Assembly: GCF_030272615.1 (NCBI RefSeq)
Contig: NC_081414.1
Span: 814,346,569-814,410,568, forward strand
DNA length: 64,000 bases
DNA from: Cryptomeria japonica
Lineage: Eukaryota > Streptophyta > Pinopsida > Cupressales > Cupressaceae
Direction: 5' to 3'
Translations under genes and position numbers: made by a program
In this document: positions 33,901 to 45,909 of the stretch, piece by piece
Layout of the letters: each line of letters begins with the position of its first letter
Position numbering within the stretch: position 1 is the stretch's first letter
Notes under the pieces: generated by a model
Told to the model about the DNA's origin: nothing
Seen by the model: only the letters and a program-made list of their open reading frames with translations
Database searches by the model: none

Positions 33901-34599
33901 TTTTAAGCCGATAGGCTTTTAGTGGGGGCTTTTGCCCGTCGAAGTGTAAGACACTCCAACCGTTGACAATTTCGATGACCAGTCGTTTTTCCTGGCAAAT
34001 GGTGCGTGGCATTTTTGTGTTAGGTGGAATTTTAATTGCTTTCTTTGACAATCGTGCCCATATTGTGGCGAGCTTTCCGTCAGTTATCTGCACTCCACAT
34101 TTTTGTCGGCGAAAATGCCTGACATAGTCGAGCTTTCGGTGGATTTAGCTGCCCTGCAAAAGGTCGTGCAATACATCATGTGAAGTCTTTGATAATGTAA
34201 ACATGCATCTGGTTGCTTCTTAAGTCATTTTTTAGCCAATATTATATTGTGGGTATTGCCCACCGGATTTTAATTTCTCACATCATCGGTAAATTTTGCG
34301 AACAGTTTAAATAGTCATCGTTTCATACCTGAAAATTAATTTGTCTCCCATGTCGTCTAAGGGAAAGAATGCTACCTAGTCGTTCGTGAATGTTGTGGGT
34401 AGCGGCGGAAGCTTGCAGAGTTCAAGTCCATTCATTATGGTTTCATATAACAAATGATCGCGTCCGTAATGAAATCCCCTACCAGAGCCGCCCATGGATG
34501 GCAACTCCATTCTCCTTGAGCGTGGTCTCTCCAACCATTGTCACTACCCTCCATTTTCCCAGTCGCTTCCATGTGCTTGTAAGCAGAAAAGATTGGAGG

Positions 34600-35035
34600 T
34601 TATGCACAAAATGGATTGGTTGGAAAGGCGGTAGAGACTTTCAAGGAAATGCAATTGGCAGGGTAAAGGCAAATTCCACAACCAAAATAGGAGCTTTGGA
34701 ACAGGGTATGGATATGCATCAAAGAAAAACGGAAGGAGGGCTTTTGTCAGATATTATAGTTGGGAATGCTCTGGTAGAAATGTCTGCAAAATGTGGAAGC
34801 ATCAACAAGGCACACAGACTGCTTGACAAAATGCTTTAAAGAAATGTGGTCTCGTGGAATGCCATGATTGCACGATATGGACATTATGGATTCGTTGAAA
34901 AGACTGTAGAAACTTTGAAGAAAATCCAATTGGCAGGTGTAAATACGAATTCCACAATGTTTGCCAGCATCCTCCCTGCCTATGCCAAAATTGGAGCTAT
35001 GGATTAGCGTATGGACATCCATTAATCCATAATTG
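34600..35035 (+). pseudogene. PPR gene fragment inside the MULE-like element
   Basis: Recognisable PLS-type repeats: GGYAQNGLVGKAVETFKEMQ, then KIGALEQGMDMHQ, DIIVGNALVEMSAKCGSINK, NVVSWNAMIARYGHYGFVEK and MFASILPAYAKIGAMD. Decay includes a stop after DKML at 34837, a stop after GAMD near 35005 and another after MDIH. Upstream text from 34390 is open but not recognisable as PPR. It belongs to the same subfamily as 180-945, in opposite orientation. Confidence 0.8.
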
Positions 35036-37050
35036 GAAGGGGATTTCTTTCGATAGATCTACAACTTATAGAATATATGATTTGCTTCACGATAAAGTTA
35101 GAAATCGTGCATTGACAGGCGAAGGGTGTGGCAGAGGCAGGGGCATAGCTAGATTTATCGCATTTCTGGGTGTGTACAGGTGCAAAAGCAATCATCATTA
35201 TTGGACTCCCGCAAAGTTTGTTCACAAATTACTGTAAGAGAGGTACTATCAAGACCCCTAGAAGATCTTGGTTAGCTTCATGCTTCTCAACAAAAGAGGT
35301 GGGGGCCAGATATGCACAACCTTACACATCTCTTTGCCCTTCACATCTTCCATAGGTTTTCAATAAAGGGATTTTAGTTTTTTGGCTTTTTCAATGACTC
35401 ACAGTAAACTTTACATGAGTTAGTAAGGGGATTAAAAATTTAAGACAAACGGAGCCATATACCCCTTCAGATATTCCATAAATGATCAAAAACTCGAGAG
35501 ATGAGAAAAGTCTTATTCCTTTTACTTTAGTTTTAGCAAAACCAAAAAGAAACATTGTCTTCATCTTTTACTGATAAAAGAACTCAAGCAATATAACATT
35601 TTTTTCTCAGAGTGAAAATTACATTTTTTTCTTCAGAGTAGAGGTTATCAAACTTCCTTTAAAATATTATATTTCTAGTCAAAGTTTAAAATCTGGGTTT
35701 GATCTTTTTATGCCAATTCAAGTATATGGTGACCATGGAAAGAACGTTGAAACACAGGACTTGGGTTCTGGAAATTAGAATTAGTCTTCTGCTTGTGTTG
35801 ATATTAAGTCAATTTCATTTTTTATAAACATTCTCCAAGATGCCATGGAGCTTCCCCTTAGGAAACTAAGGGGAATGCAACTTCAACCAAGCTCATTTGA
35901 CAAAGTAGTGAAATTTTATCCTTTTTGAATACTAAAAGGGGTGTCATAGCATATGTTTGATTTTGTTTAAGAGATTTAATGGTATCTTGTAATGAACTAT
36001 GACTTTGTAGGTAATACCTTGATAGTTTTTTCTTTTGCTTGTTGAAGATCAGACTGTGTGTCAAGTGTCTATAGAAAATGAATAGTGAGGAAATTTCATA
36101 GTGAGCTGCACATATGGATGCTATGACTGTTACGCTTGGATGTCATCAACTTCTTTTATGGGGATTGATCATCACTAGCTGATAGTTAGAGGAAGAACCA
36201 AAACTGAAAATGCAAAAGCATAGATTACATGCTAATTATTTTGGAGTTCATAATTTTGATATAGGGTCTTTGGTATTACATGTTCATAATTTTTTTTTCA
36301 AGCATTTGATTCTATATTTTTTACAATTATGTGTAGTTTTAAAGGGTGAACAAATATGATAGAGAGCTTTTAAAAACACTTGTATATGATGTTATAGAGA
36401 TGAAAAAATATATTATTTTAATCTAGAAGTCTTTTAGAATAGGTATTATTACTAATCAATCTTAAATTAATTCATTAATTGACTCAAAATTTAATTAAAA
36501 GATAGCATGATTGTTGATATAAAAATGAACACATTGTTTTAAAAGAGCATTGTCCTTTATTCAATAACATGTCCACTCACAAATATCAACAATTTCTATC
36601 AATACAAATCATGCATATCATGAATAGATAGAATGAATCAATAAAACTTTATTTACCTCTTAAAGATCTATATCTTAGATTTTTTCACAACGTTGATAAA
36701 TTATATTAGAATGTGAAGCATTACTCAAGCAAAAACCCCAATAGTAATAATTACAAGAACTTGAAGTGAAATAGATTGTATGAGCAGAAGAAGTTACATT
36801 GCATGAAGATTAGTAAATGCATAAGAGCAAGGGGAAACTACAATATATCATGCTTCGGGATCTTATCCAGAAATCCACTACAAGAAATTCTATGGATTGT
36901 GGAAATCTTATATCACTAACTAGTAAATCTATATTCTTTAAAAAAATACATTATACGATTTTTTTTTAATTGTTCTTACCAATTTTAATAGTATATTATA
37001 ACGTACATAATATATTATATATATTAAAAATAAATTATATGTTAGAATTA
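35036..37050. other. Interior of the MULE-like element
   Basis: I see no transposase, zinc finger or other gene. Short frames here are not supported. Confidence 0.5.
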
Positions 37051-37068
37051 TTACGCCGAGAGGCGTAA
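37051..37068. repeat. Perfect short palindrome
   Basis: TTACGCCGAGAGGCGTAA has a 7-bp stem and a GAGA loop. TACGCCGAGAG within it is the exact complement of CTCTCGGCGTA at 37595-37605. Confidence 0.9.
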
Positions 37069-37550
37069 CCTACAGTGGCAGCACGTGGTGGAGTGAGATG
37101 GCGTGACCGTGTTAAAAAAAAAATGTTAACTTTAATAAATTGAAAGCCGACAAGTATTATTTAATAATTAATAAATATTATATTTTTTGAACCGACAACT
37201 AAATAGTCATAACGTTTCAAACTAATATAAATACCGATGAATTGTAGAATTAAAAACATATTACTGTGAATAAATACAAAAAAATTATCACCAGCAAGTG
37301 CGAATAGTGCGAATACTTCAAATAAATTTACCAGCAACTGTGAATAGAGCAAATAGTGGGAATAAATTTACCTAGAATATAGTGCAAGGTGGTGCAAATA
37401 AATACTCTAAAAAAAGTAAGTCATTTTTACTTTATTTTACCTGTAATGTAAAATGGGTATTATATATATAATGGATAATGATATTTTTTATTATCTTTTT
37501 AGTAAAAGTAAATATTTTTTAATTCTATATTATTTATAGTAGTTTATATA

Positions 37551-37624
37551 TTAATACATCTATCTAAAATATTTAGGCGCCTCAAGACTGATATCTCTCG
37601 GCGTATTTTAGATAGATGTATTAA
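37551..37624. repeat. Perfect 21-bp inverted repeat hairpin
   Basis: Arms 37551-37571 and 37604-37624 are exact inverted copies (outer TTAATACATC, inner CTAAAATA) around a 32-nt loop that is more GC-rich (GGCGCCTCAAGACTG). Confidence 0.92.
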
Positions 37625-37629
37625 GATAT

Positions 37630-37960
37630 CTAGGCTAGTTTATGTTAAATTTAACATAGAAAATAAAAAATCTATGTCAAAATTACTTATGTTACATTTA
37701 ACATAGAAAATAATACTTTGTATGTTAAAATTACTTATGTTCAATTTAACATAGTAAATAATTAAGTGATTTTACTATTGATAATATATAACTAAGTGAT
37801 TTTAACATAGATTTTTTTTTTAACATACATAAATTGAAAATAAAAATTTGTATGTTAAAATTGCTTTGTTAAATTTAACTTAAGAAATAAAAACGTATAT
37901 TTTTTTTTAACATGCAGAATATGTAACTTAACATTTTTATAATATATAACTTAATTAGAT
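37630..37960. repeat. Degenerate tandem repeat of ATGTTAAAATT / ATTTAACATAG units
   Basis: Units of about 60 bp alternate TATGTTAAAATTACTTATGT and ATTTAACATAGAAAATAA. The two halves are themselves partly inverted (ATGTTAAA and TTTAACAT). Confidence 0.65.
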
Positions 37961-38081
37961 CATATATAACTTAACAATTTTAACATTTATCAAAAAAATT
38001 TACTAAGTATATCACTTAATTATATATTATATAATTATGTATGTTATAATATAATAACTATTAAAATAAATAAGAAACTTT

Positions 38082-38435
<354 letters not shown>

Positions 38436-38649
38436 TATGTATAATTTATTATTAAAAAATTAAATATTAAATTTAAAAAATAAATATATTTATTAAAAAT
38501 AGACTATAAATTTAATTATACATATGTATTTAAAAAGTTTTTAAAATATTATTAAATTTTTATAATATATACCTTAAAATTACTTTAAAATATATAAATA
38601 TAATATATTTTTTATTAAAATAAATTAAAATTAAAATTTAAACATATAA

Positions 38650-38854
38650 ATTATTATTAAAATTTTTAAATATATAATTTATTATATTTATTGCTTTACT
38701 AATTGTAACTTAAAAAAAATAAAAACATAATAAATATAAAAAAATTATAAAAAACACATTTAAATAAAGTATTGTGGGAGGACCCAAAACCCTAAGACAA
38801 GTTAAGATAGGTTGCATTGGCATTGGGATGGGGGCGGTGCAAATTTTCGCTCCC
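38650..38854 (-). repeat. Right terminal inverted repeat of MULE-like element
   Basis: It is the inverted counterpart of 33687-33900. Its inner part reads AATTGTAACTTAAAAAAAAT, matching TTTTTTTTAAGTTACAATT at 33841. Confidence 0.8.
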
Positions 38855-40023
38855 ATAGTATGTGCCTATAAAAGTTGAGTGTTATTTTATTTTTATACAC
38901 TTCTTAAATCTATCACATCTTATAATTTGATTGGTAGATTTAATGCTATGTTTTTCTATTATATTATCCATTGAAAGTCTAACGCTCTAGAGATAAAATG
39001 GGCACCTTTCAATTTTTAACTCTCAATAAAAAAATATTAATTTAGATTCATATTTTTATCAAATTAAAAAATGACATAAATTTGATATTAAACATTTTAA
39101 TTAAAAAAATCTATATTATATAATATATAAAATTGTAGCTTGTTGTTTTGTTTATGTGATAACCTATCCCTTTCCTCTAAAAAAGTATAACACATGCATA
39201 GTTCCCTTCAAAGGTTATATGAGATTATATTCACTTACCTTGGTTAGAATAAAAATAGTGATAATGACTATAATATTTTCTTTTAATATCTAACTATAAA
39301 CTCAAAGGGGAAATAATTATGTTTATTCAAGATGTTTTGAGTAAAATTTACTCATATTTTATTTGATTCAAGAATGTGTATTTTCTACACTATGAAGAGT
39401 TGTTCATGGATGATCCATTTGATGATATCATAATAAAGAGTTGGATAATATTGCTTTCAATTGTTTCCAATTAAGATTGATTTAGTTATTAAGGTAACAT
39501 TTGAATAGGTTGTTATTATTGAAAGAACTCAAGAAATACCTTTTCTTTTCTATATGGATTATTCAAAAGACTTAAATTCAAGGAGCAATTAGATGAAATT
39601 TTCAAGTCCATATGACACGCCATCAACCAATATTTTATTAAGTCTATTTGGAGGCTGAAGAAAGGATCTTTAGGGCTTTCCAATACTTGAGGCCTAATCA
39701 AACTCATCCCTAACAATGACCAATGTGACAATATGAAGAAAAGTGGGAGGAAGATTGCAAGGGTTTAAGTAAGAGGAACATTCAGAGAATAATTGGTGAC
39801 ATAGGGCTTGAAATTGAGTTGGGAGACAAGGAATGTGAAAGAATAAGAATGTGATTAGGGATGAGTATAAGATGATGGGTATAATATGAGAATAATGAGG
39901 GGTTGAGAAAGGCCAATAGGGAAGTAAATTATATAAATTTGGAGTAAGGAGAGTAGGGAATGATGGAGGGACAAGAGATAAATTTCTTGAAGATGATACT
40001 TTGATTTGAAGAGATAGATCCAT
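38855..40023. other. Intergenic spacer
   Basis: I see no gene. A minus-strand frame at 39694-40023 has no known domain. Confidence 0.5.
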
Positions 40024-41457
40024 TTATTATTTGGCCAGTTTGCTTGAGGATATTCATATTGTAAGATGTATTAATAGGAGGATATACAAAGCATTGAAAA
40101 GTGATAAGTTAACACTTTCATCATTAAGTTTACCTCCACCATTCCCAACAAGTTGGAACTTATCGGTGATGTCCTTGCATTTTTGTTATTTGATATTTTG
40201 AAAGTGACTATTTTTGTCTAAATTATTTTTACTTTTGAGATAGTGATATTGGCTTATGCATTCAACATTGGGATTCCATTATTGACCATTCTTGGAGATG
40301 AGTTAAAATGAGTATTGTGTTTTATAATCTAGGGAAGGTGGAACATGAACTGTTAAAGTAAGTGAATGTTAAATGGTAGTCTTATGTATGCCCTAGTCTG
40401 TACTAGACAATATATTGCCCAATTAGTGGGGATATCTTAAGTTGATATATGCCTAATCTTGGATGGGTGCATTAGGTAATGTCTAGTCTAGTATAGACCA
40501 TGCCATACATGTCTCGAGGATGAATTAAAATGAGTATTGTGTCTAAGAGGGAAGACAAAACATGAAATGTGTTTTGGGATAACAATTTTTTTCTACACTA
40601 TATATTCTCAAAAAAGGGAAAGAAAAAGTTACACCCTAAAGTCATGCAAGGCAACGCCTTAAAAAAATATATCCAAATAGAAAAGACAAGGACTAGAGTT
40701 GTTAATGTTAATAACATAAGCTATGGATCTAACATAAGGAGGGGGAGGTAGATCATGGTCAACAAGATTGCCCCAATTAGTAGGAGGGTATTGGCTACTA
40801 AGCACCTTCTTTATTAGTTTGCTCACCATCTAAAGGAAAAGTAACATTCATAGTAGGAGAAATAACTAGAGCAAGGTGAGGAAACAATATGAAGGAGAAA
40901 TTGAATGTAAATGATAATTCTAGGACCAATCATGCACATTATGAGTCATATTGAGAAGGCTAAGAAGCATGAAAATGATGAAAACCATGTCGATATGCAA
41001 TATCCAATGTTTTAATACTAACGTCCTTAAGAAGGATATTGACCTCTATTGGAAGGAGAGGGTATTGAAACTATAGGAACCATAAAAAGTGTATTACTCC
41101 AATGGTAAATAAACACTTGTAGATGACCTACTTCAAGTACAACTTTATTAGATAACTTTTGTATTTATTAGAGAACATTAGAGAAAAACATGTACTTGAG
41201 AGACAAAAAAATGAATATTGAATAGCAACATTCTAAAAAGACAGAATAATATCCATCTTTCTAAATGCTAAATAAGTTTTCCGCTCTAAAAGTGACTCAT
41301 ATTAAGGTAGAATTTGCAAGAATTTTGGGTGAATCCTATAAAATAATCATGTGCTAGGAAAATTAATTAGGTCTAAATGACTTGAAAACAATCGTTGATC
41401 CAATTCCAAGTGGCTTGGGCTATAGAATAAAACCAAAAAGGACACTTGAGAGTCTTG
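40024..41457 (+). repeat. Dispersed repeat copy 2 (uninterrupted)
   Basis: It matches 27537-28855 plus 30065-30240, with differences scattered at roughly one in twelve to fifteen positions where I compared them. At about 41282 it reads CCGCTCTAAAAG, the empty site of the solo LTR. Similarity ends at GAGAGTCT. Confidence 0.85.
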
Positions 41458-42530
41458 TTGGGATGCTTTTTGAAACTTTTTGTCTGCCATTGGTATAAGG
41501 TTTGTTTCTACTACAATGTTTTTGGTCTAAAGCACATAAACCCTAAACCCTGGTCTTTATTACCCGTCATGTTTTACTAAGTCAGAATATCCCCTTTGGT
41601 CTCAAAGTCCCTTTTCATTTTGGGTCGCACTTCATATGCTTTAGTTCCAAATATGCTCGATCAGTTGATCAACCTTATTCTAGGTGTCGAGTCTCACTTA
41701 CGTCAAAAGGGGCCCAACCCTTTGCTTTATTGGTCTATCATTGGTCGATGGAAGTGTAACTCATAAGTCTCATTGTCATCGAGCTTTGTTCCAACAAATC
41801 TCTGATCCCCAATAATGGGCCCCTCACAAGTCTCATATCGACCAATCACAGTTTTTGGGATCTTTTTGTACACACATTCCATTGCTCTTAAAGAACGTGA
41901 TAGCCCGATAGGGCCCACAAGGGATGACGACAGACACTTGAACCAATAAGGGCATGGACACATGGATGGCTGAGCCACATAATAAGGGTGTGGGTCCTAT
42001 ATTCTCATGTTCTACGTCGAGTGGAAGAAGGCACTTTTGAAGAAGATGACTACGAATAAGTAATTTTTGCGTGATCACACAATTGAACGAAAAGGGCACT
42101 ACCAAGTTAACTTCATAGTGCCGAGAAAGCTCAAAGAGGTGAAAGTGAATAAAAAGTAATGAAGTTTCTATGTGCTAGGTTTTCACTCGTCGCCGACTGA
42201 CTGAGATTTTCCTATAGGGGCCCCAACGTTCAAATATGAATTGTAACGACTATCTCCTACCATCACACTAGCCTACGTGCTTGCAACAATTGAATTCAAT
42301 TTCCTGATGATCTATATTTCTTCGGCTATATCGGCACCGTCTTTGCTCAATTTCACATTTACAGTGCTCTGGATATGCTTTGAATCTTTTTTATATTTCC
42401 TTTCTATCACAATTAGGGTTTATATGATAAGGGTTTTTGCAATGTCCTTTGTCACAACCCTCCTTTATCACCTTTTGATTTAAATACAAAACTCTATTAT
42501 ATTTCCTTGGATAAACTATTGAATGAATAT
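41458..42530. other. Unassigned sequence, less AT-rich, LTR-like in style
   Basis: It starts TGTTGGGATGC exactly where similarity between the two dispersed repeats ends. No partner LTR, primer site or target duplication was found. No gene is seen. Confidence 0.35.
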
Positions 42531-43752
42531 TGTAAGGGAATAAAAATAATAAACCACACACACACATGGAAAATACATATATATTTTTAATTGGTTATTT
42601 AATTTCCCCTCACCCAAATTAAGGCACATGTTGTAGGAGGAATAAGAAGCTTCTAGAGGCTTCTCCACCACCTTGCATGTAACTCCTCCCACTAAGCCTA
42701 ATCAATTTGCATGGAGGCCAAATTGGGAGAGAATCTCTTTTTTTTCAATTAATAATTAGGTAGTGGGAATTTGAAATTTCTTTTATAAAAGAGGTACAAG
42801 TTTCAAAATGAGTGTTGGCTATTCCATAAGAAATTCTGCAAGTTAAATTCTCCTTTGTAGTCCATTTTCATTTTCAGCTAAGATTTTGTTGGGAGGACTT
42901 CTCTTCAATTTGGAGGATCAAGGAAGATTCTACACCATTTTCAAGCACCCAGGTTCCTTCAAACTTAGTTTGTGCATCTTATTATTGTGGTAGATTAGAT
43001 TTGATTAAATTATTTTATGAGAATGAAATTCATTTGTGTTTTGTTAAGAATTAGTTTCAGATTTTGATAAGAAATAGATTAAAATGCTTGATAAAAAGTA
43101 GATTAAATTGTTTGATTCATTGTTTAAATTCTTGATAAGAAATTAGTTTCAGATTTTGTAGAGAATGAGATTCATTGTTTAAATTCTTGATAAGAAATTA
43201 GTTTCAGATTTTGTAGAGAATGAGATTCATTGTTTAAATTCTTGATAAGAAATTAGTTTCAGATTTTGTAGAGAATGAGATTCATTGTTTAAATTCTTGA
43301 TAAGAAATTAGTTTCAGATTTTGTAGAGAATGAGATTCATTGTTTAAATTCTTGATAAGAAATTAGTTTCAGTTTTGAAAGAAGTAGATTAAATGGTTTA
43401 GGAGAATAGAGTCACTTGATGAAAATTAGATTCATTGTCTTCAGTTTATTTTTGATAAAAATTAGATCTCCCTGTGTGTACAAACAATTTTCTCTTTTCT
43501 CTGTGAACAAATCTCCCTGTGTGTATAAATAAATCATCTCCCTTCTCTGTGAATAGACCTCCCTGTGTAAAGAACAAAAGAAATGAAAAAAAAGAGAAGA
43601 AAAACCCTCTCTGGTTACTGCTTCATTGTATTTTATCCCTGAAAATCAATCTGCAACATTGTTATTGCCTGTTATCTACCCTGCTCTGGGTGATTTTCAA
43701 TAAATTAAAATACAATACTCCTGTATAAAAAAATAATAATAACAATATTATA
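42531..43752 (+). other. LTR-like sequence with TATA box and minisatellite
   Basis: It starts TGTAAGGGAATA and contains CTTTTATAAAAGAGG near 42780 as a promoter-like element, then a T-rich leader and a tandem repeat. Three CTCCCTGTGTGTA-like phrases occur at 43466, 43510 and 43559. The boundaries are uncertain. Confidence 0.35.
43013..43380 (+). repeat. 55-bp minisatellite, four near-perfect copies plus decayed ones
   Basis: GAGAATGAGATTCATTG starts units at 43161, 43216, 43271 and 43326; TTCTTGATAAGAAATTAG is the middle. Diverged partial copies precede from 43013. The identity of the four units points to recent expansion. Confidence 0.92.
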
Positions 43753-43758
43753 TGTAAG

Positions 43759-43865
<107 letters not shown>

Positions 43866-43924
43866 AATAACCAAAAAAAAAAAGAAGGAGAAAGCATTTC
43901 GAACTTTAAAATTTCCCCTCGAAC

Positions 43925-44090
43925 TCCGTAACGCACGGCGTTTTACGTCGGCAGCATGCATCGGTTACGATGTAACCGTCGCAGTAGTACAGGGGGGACC
44001 CGCGGGTCCCCTCATCTCTGCGGACCTGCGCATGCAGGGCCGCAGGGGTGATGGGACCCGTGGTCCCCACCCCGCACCCTATATAATACC
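43925..44090 (+). promoter_or_regulatory. GC-rich promoter-like block with TATA box
   Basis: A strongly GC-rich island in AT-rich DNA contains palindromes (GGGGACCCGCGGGTCCCC) and ends CGCACCCTATATAATACC. TATATAATA near 44080 would place a start at about 44110. It is probably an LTR promoter. Confidence 0.5.
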
Positions 44091-45671
44091 AAAGTAAAAA
44101 AAAACCAGTGCGTTAATTAAAGTTTTTTTTTCCCTTCTAAATTGTAAATTGAAATTTTACTTTGGGGTTTTATTTTATAAATAGATTAATACTTTATGTC
44201 AATTACTAGGTTATTTAATTTTTAGTTTGATAGTAATGACATTCAGGAATTAATACTTTATGTCAATTACTAGGTTATTTAGTTAAATTTTTAGTTGATA
44301 GTAATGGCATTTAGGAAATAATGTTTTTGTTTATTTTGTGTAAACTTTAAGATATCGTATTTCGACTTAGAAAAAAAAAATTGGGCTAATATGTAGCAAG
44401 ATCATATTTAAATTGCCCTTAGTAGGTATTAAAATTGTAGATTATATCCTCTTAAAATTAAATTACTCAACACATTAAGGACCATAGGGACACTTGATTG
44501 GTCTTTAGAGATTAACTTACATTAATACAAACGCTTAATTTAATCGTTATTTGGACTCGTTAAGTCTTCTTACATGATGCAAGTTTCTCATAGATTAATT
44601 GCTTTCATTGATGGTTCTTATTTATGGAATAATTACATCTTTCATGCAATTACTATTATGCAAGTTTCGTGATGGTCATTATTATGCAATTTACACTTCA
44701 AGTAGTTACTTCAATTATTTACGCTTTCATTTTTGTTATTCGTAGTTAGAAAACTAAACAAAGGAAGTTGGAAAACCAAAACTAGCAGCGTTCGGTATAT
44801 ATGGTGCCTCTGGGTTACGCTTACGGGTAATGCCGTCATGTTGAACTACTGCACTTAACACCTAATAAAGCTGCATTAACGATGTCTGTGGCATCGTCCC
44901 TATAAATCGTCGGGGAGTAATAAGGGACATTTGGAAGTTAAAATCCGAGGGGCGGGTAATCCCCCTTGGATCGATAATTTAATAAGATAATTTTTAAATG
45001 AATTTCACATCCGTTGAGATAAACCATAGTAAACCCCTCTTAGGGATGGTCAAGTCAAAAGCTCTCATGAAATTGATTTCTTTTTTGAAGGGATATTGGT
45101 GTTTTGCAATTGGGTGACGTTCATGATAAGTATTAGGATCTAGTTATTTTCTTTTTCTTAGGCCACAAGCAATAGGCCATCTTGAGCCTTCGCTTAAGTG
45201 CTACCATCGTGGGTAGCAACCGCAGAGAAACTGTCTGGGACACTGACCCTAGAAAGGGTTGCGTACCCACAAATCAGTTTACATCAAACCATAGATTAGA
45301 AAATAGAACTACATACTTTACGCCTTGATCCCGTGCCGAAGCGGGTATGTAGGCAGTCTTGGGACGGAGTTGTCCCTCGTACTTAGGCGTTCGTGGGTGG
45401 GGTCTAGGCTTGGTTGAGTAAGAATCCTAAATGAAAAATAAGATAATCAATTTAATTCAATGCATACTCGGAAGGAATCCCGTATGGATTCGCTTGACTT
45501 CTCGAGGCTTTAAGCCAAATTCTGAGGTGGAATTCAAGCTTGTGTTATTTTTTGATTACTCCTAAGGACGGCGACCTCGGTGCATTCTTGTTAGAAGAAT
45601 GTAGTACTTAGTGAGTGGCTCAGGACCCAAATGGTCCCGATGAGTCTAAGTCTCTGGCCAGAGCATCTCCT

Positions 45672-45817
45672 ATCCCGTTTGGATGGATGCCTACCCCGTA
45701 TGGGTAGATGCCTATCCCGTATTGGATAGATGGAATTTACGTCCCGTATGGACAATTGCCTAACCCGTATGGTTAGAAGCTCATCCCGAATGGATGAATG
45801 CCTAATCCTAATTGGAT
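45672..45817 (+). repeat. Array of seven small hairpins with covarying stems
   Basis: Successive units of about 20-24 bp each form a hairpin around a CGTAT-like loop: ATCC/GGAT, TACCC/GGGTA, TATCC/GGATA, GTCC/GGAC, AACC/GGTT, CATCC/GGATG, AATCC/GGATG. The stems change while pairing is kept; the linkers read GATGCCT or similar. Confidence 0.85.
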
Positions 45818-45909
45818 GGATGCCCAGAGTATGCAATTGAATAAAACATAATAAAGAAAAAAAAAAAAATACTCAATTTTTGTTGGATCAATTTTGGTGG
45901 GTTATTACA

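Noticed and set aside
41458-42490. LTR insertion with target duplication at the end of dispersed repeat copy 2
   Set aside because: The start TGTTGGGATGC sits exactly at the break, but I found no right end followed by AGTCT and the continuing repeat, so an insertion cannot be shown.
43013-43380. CRISPR-like array
   Set aside because: The repeats are contiguous 55-bp units without unique spacers, in plant nuclear DNA.
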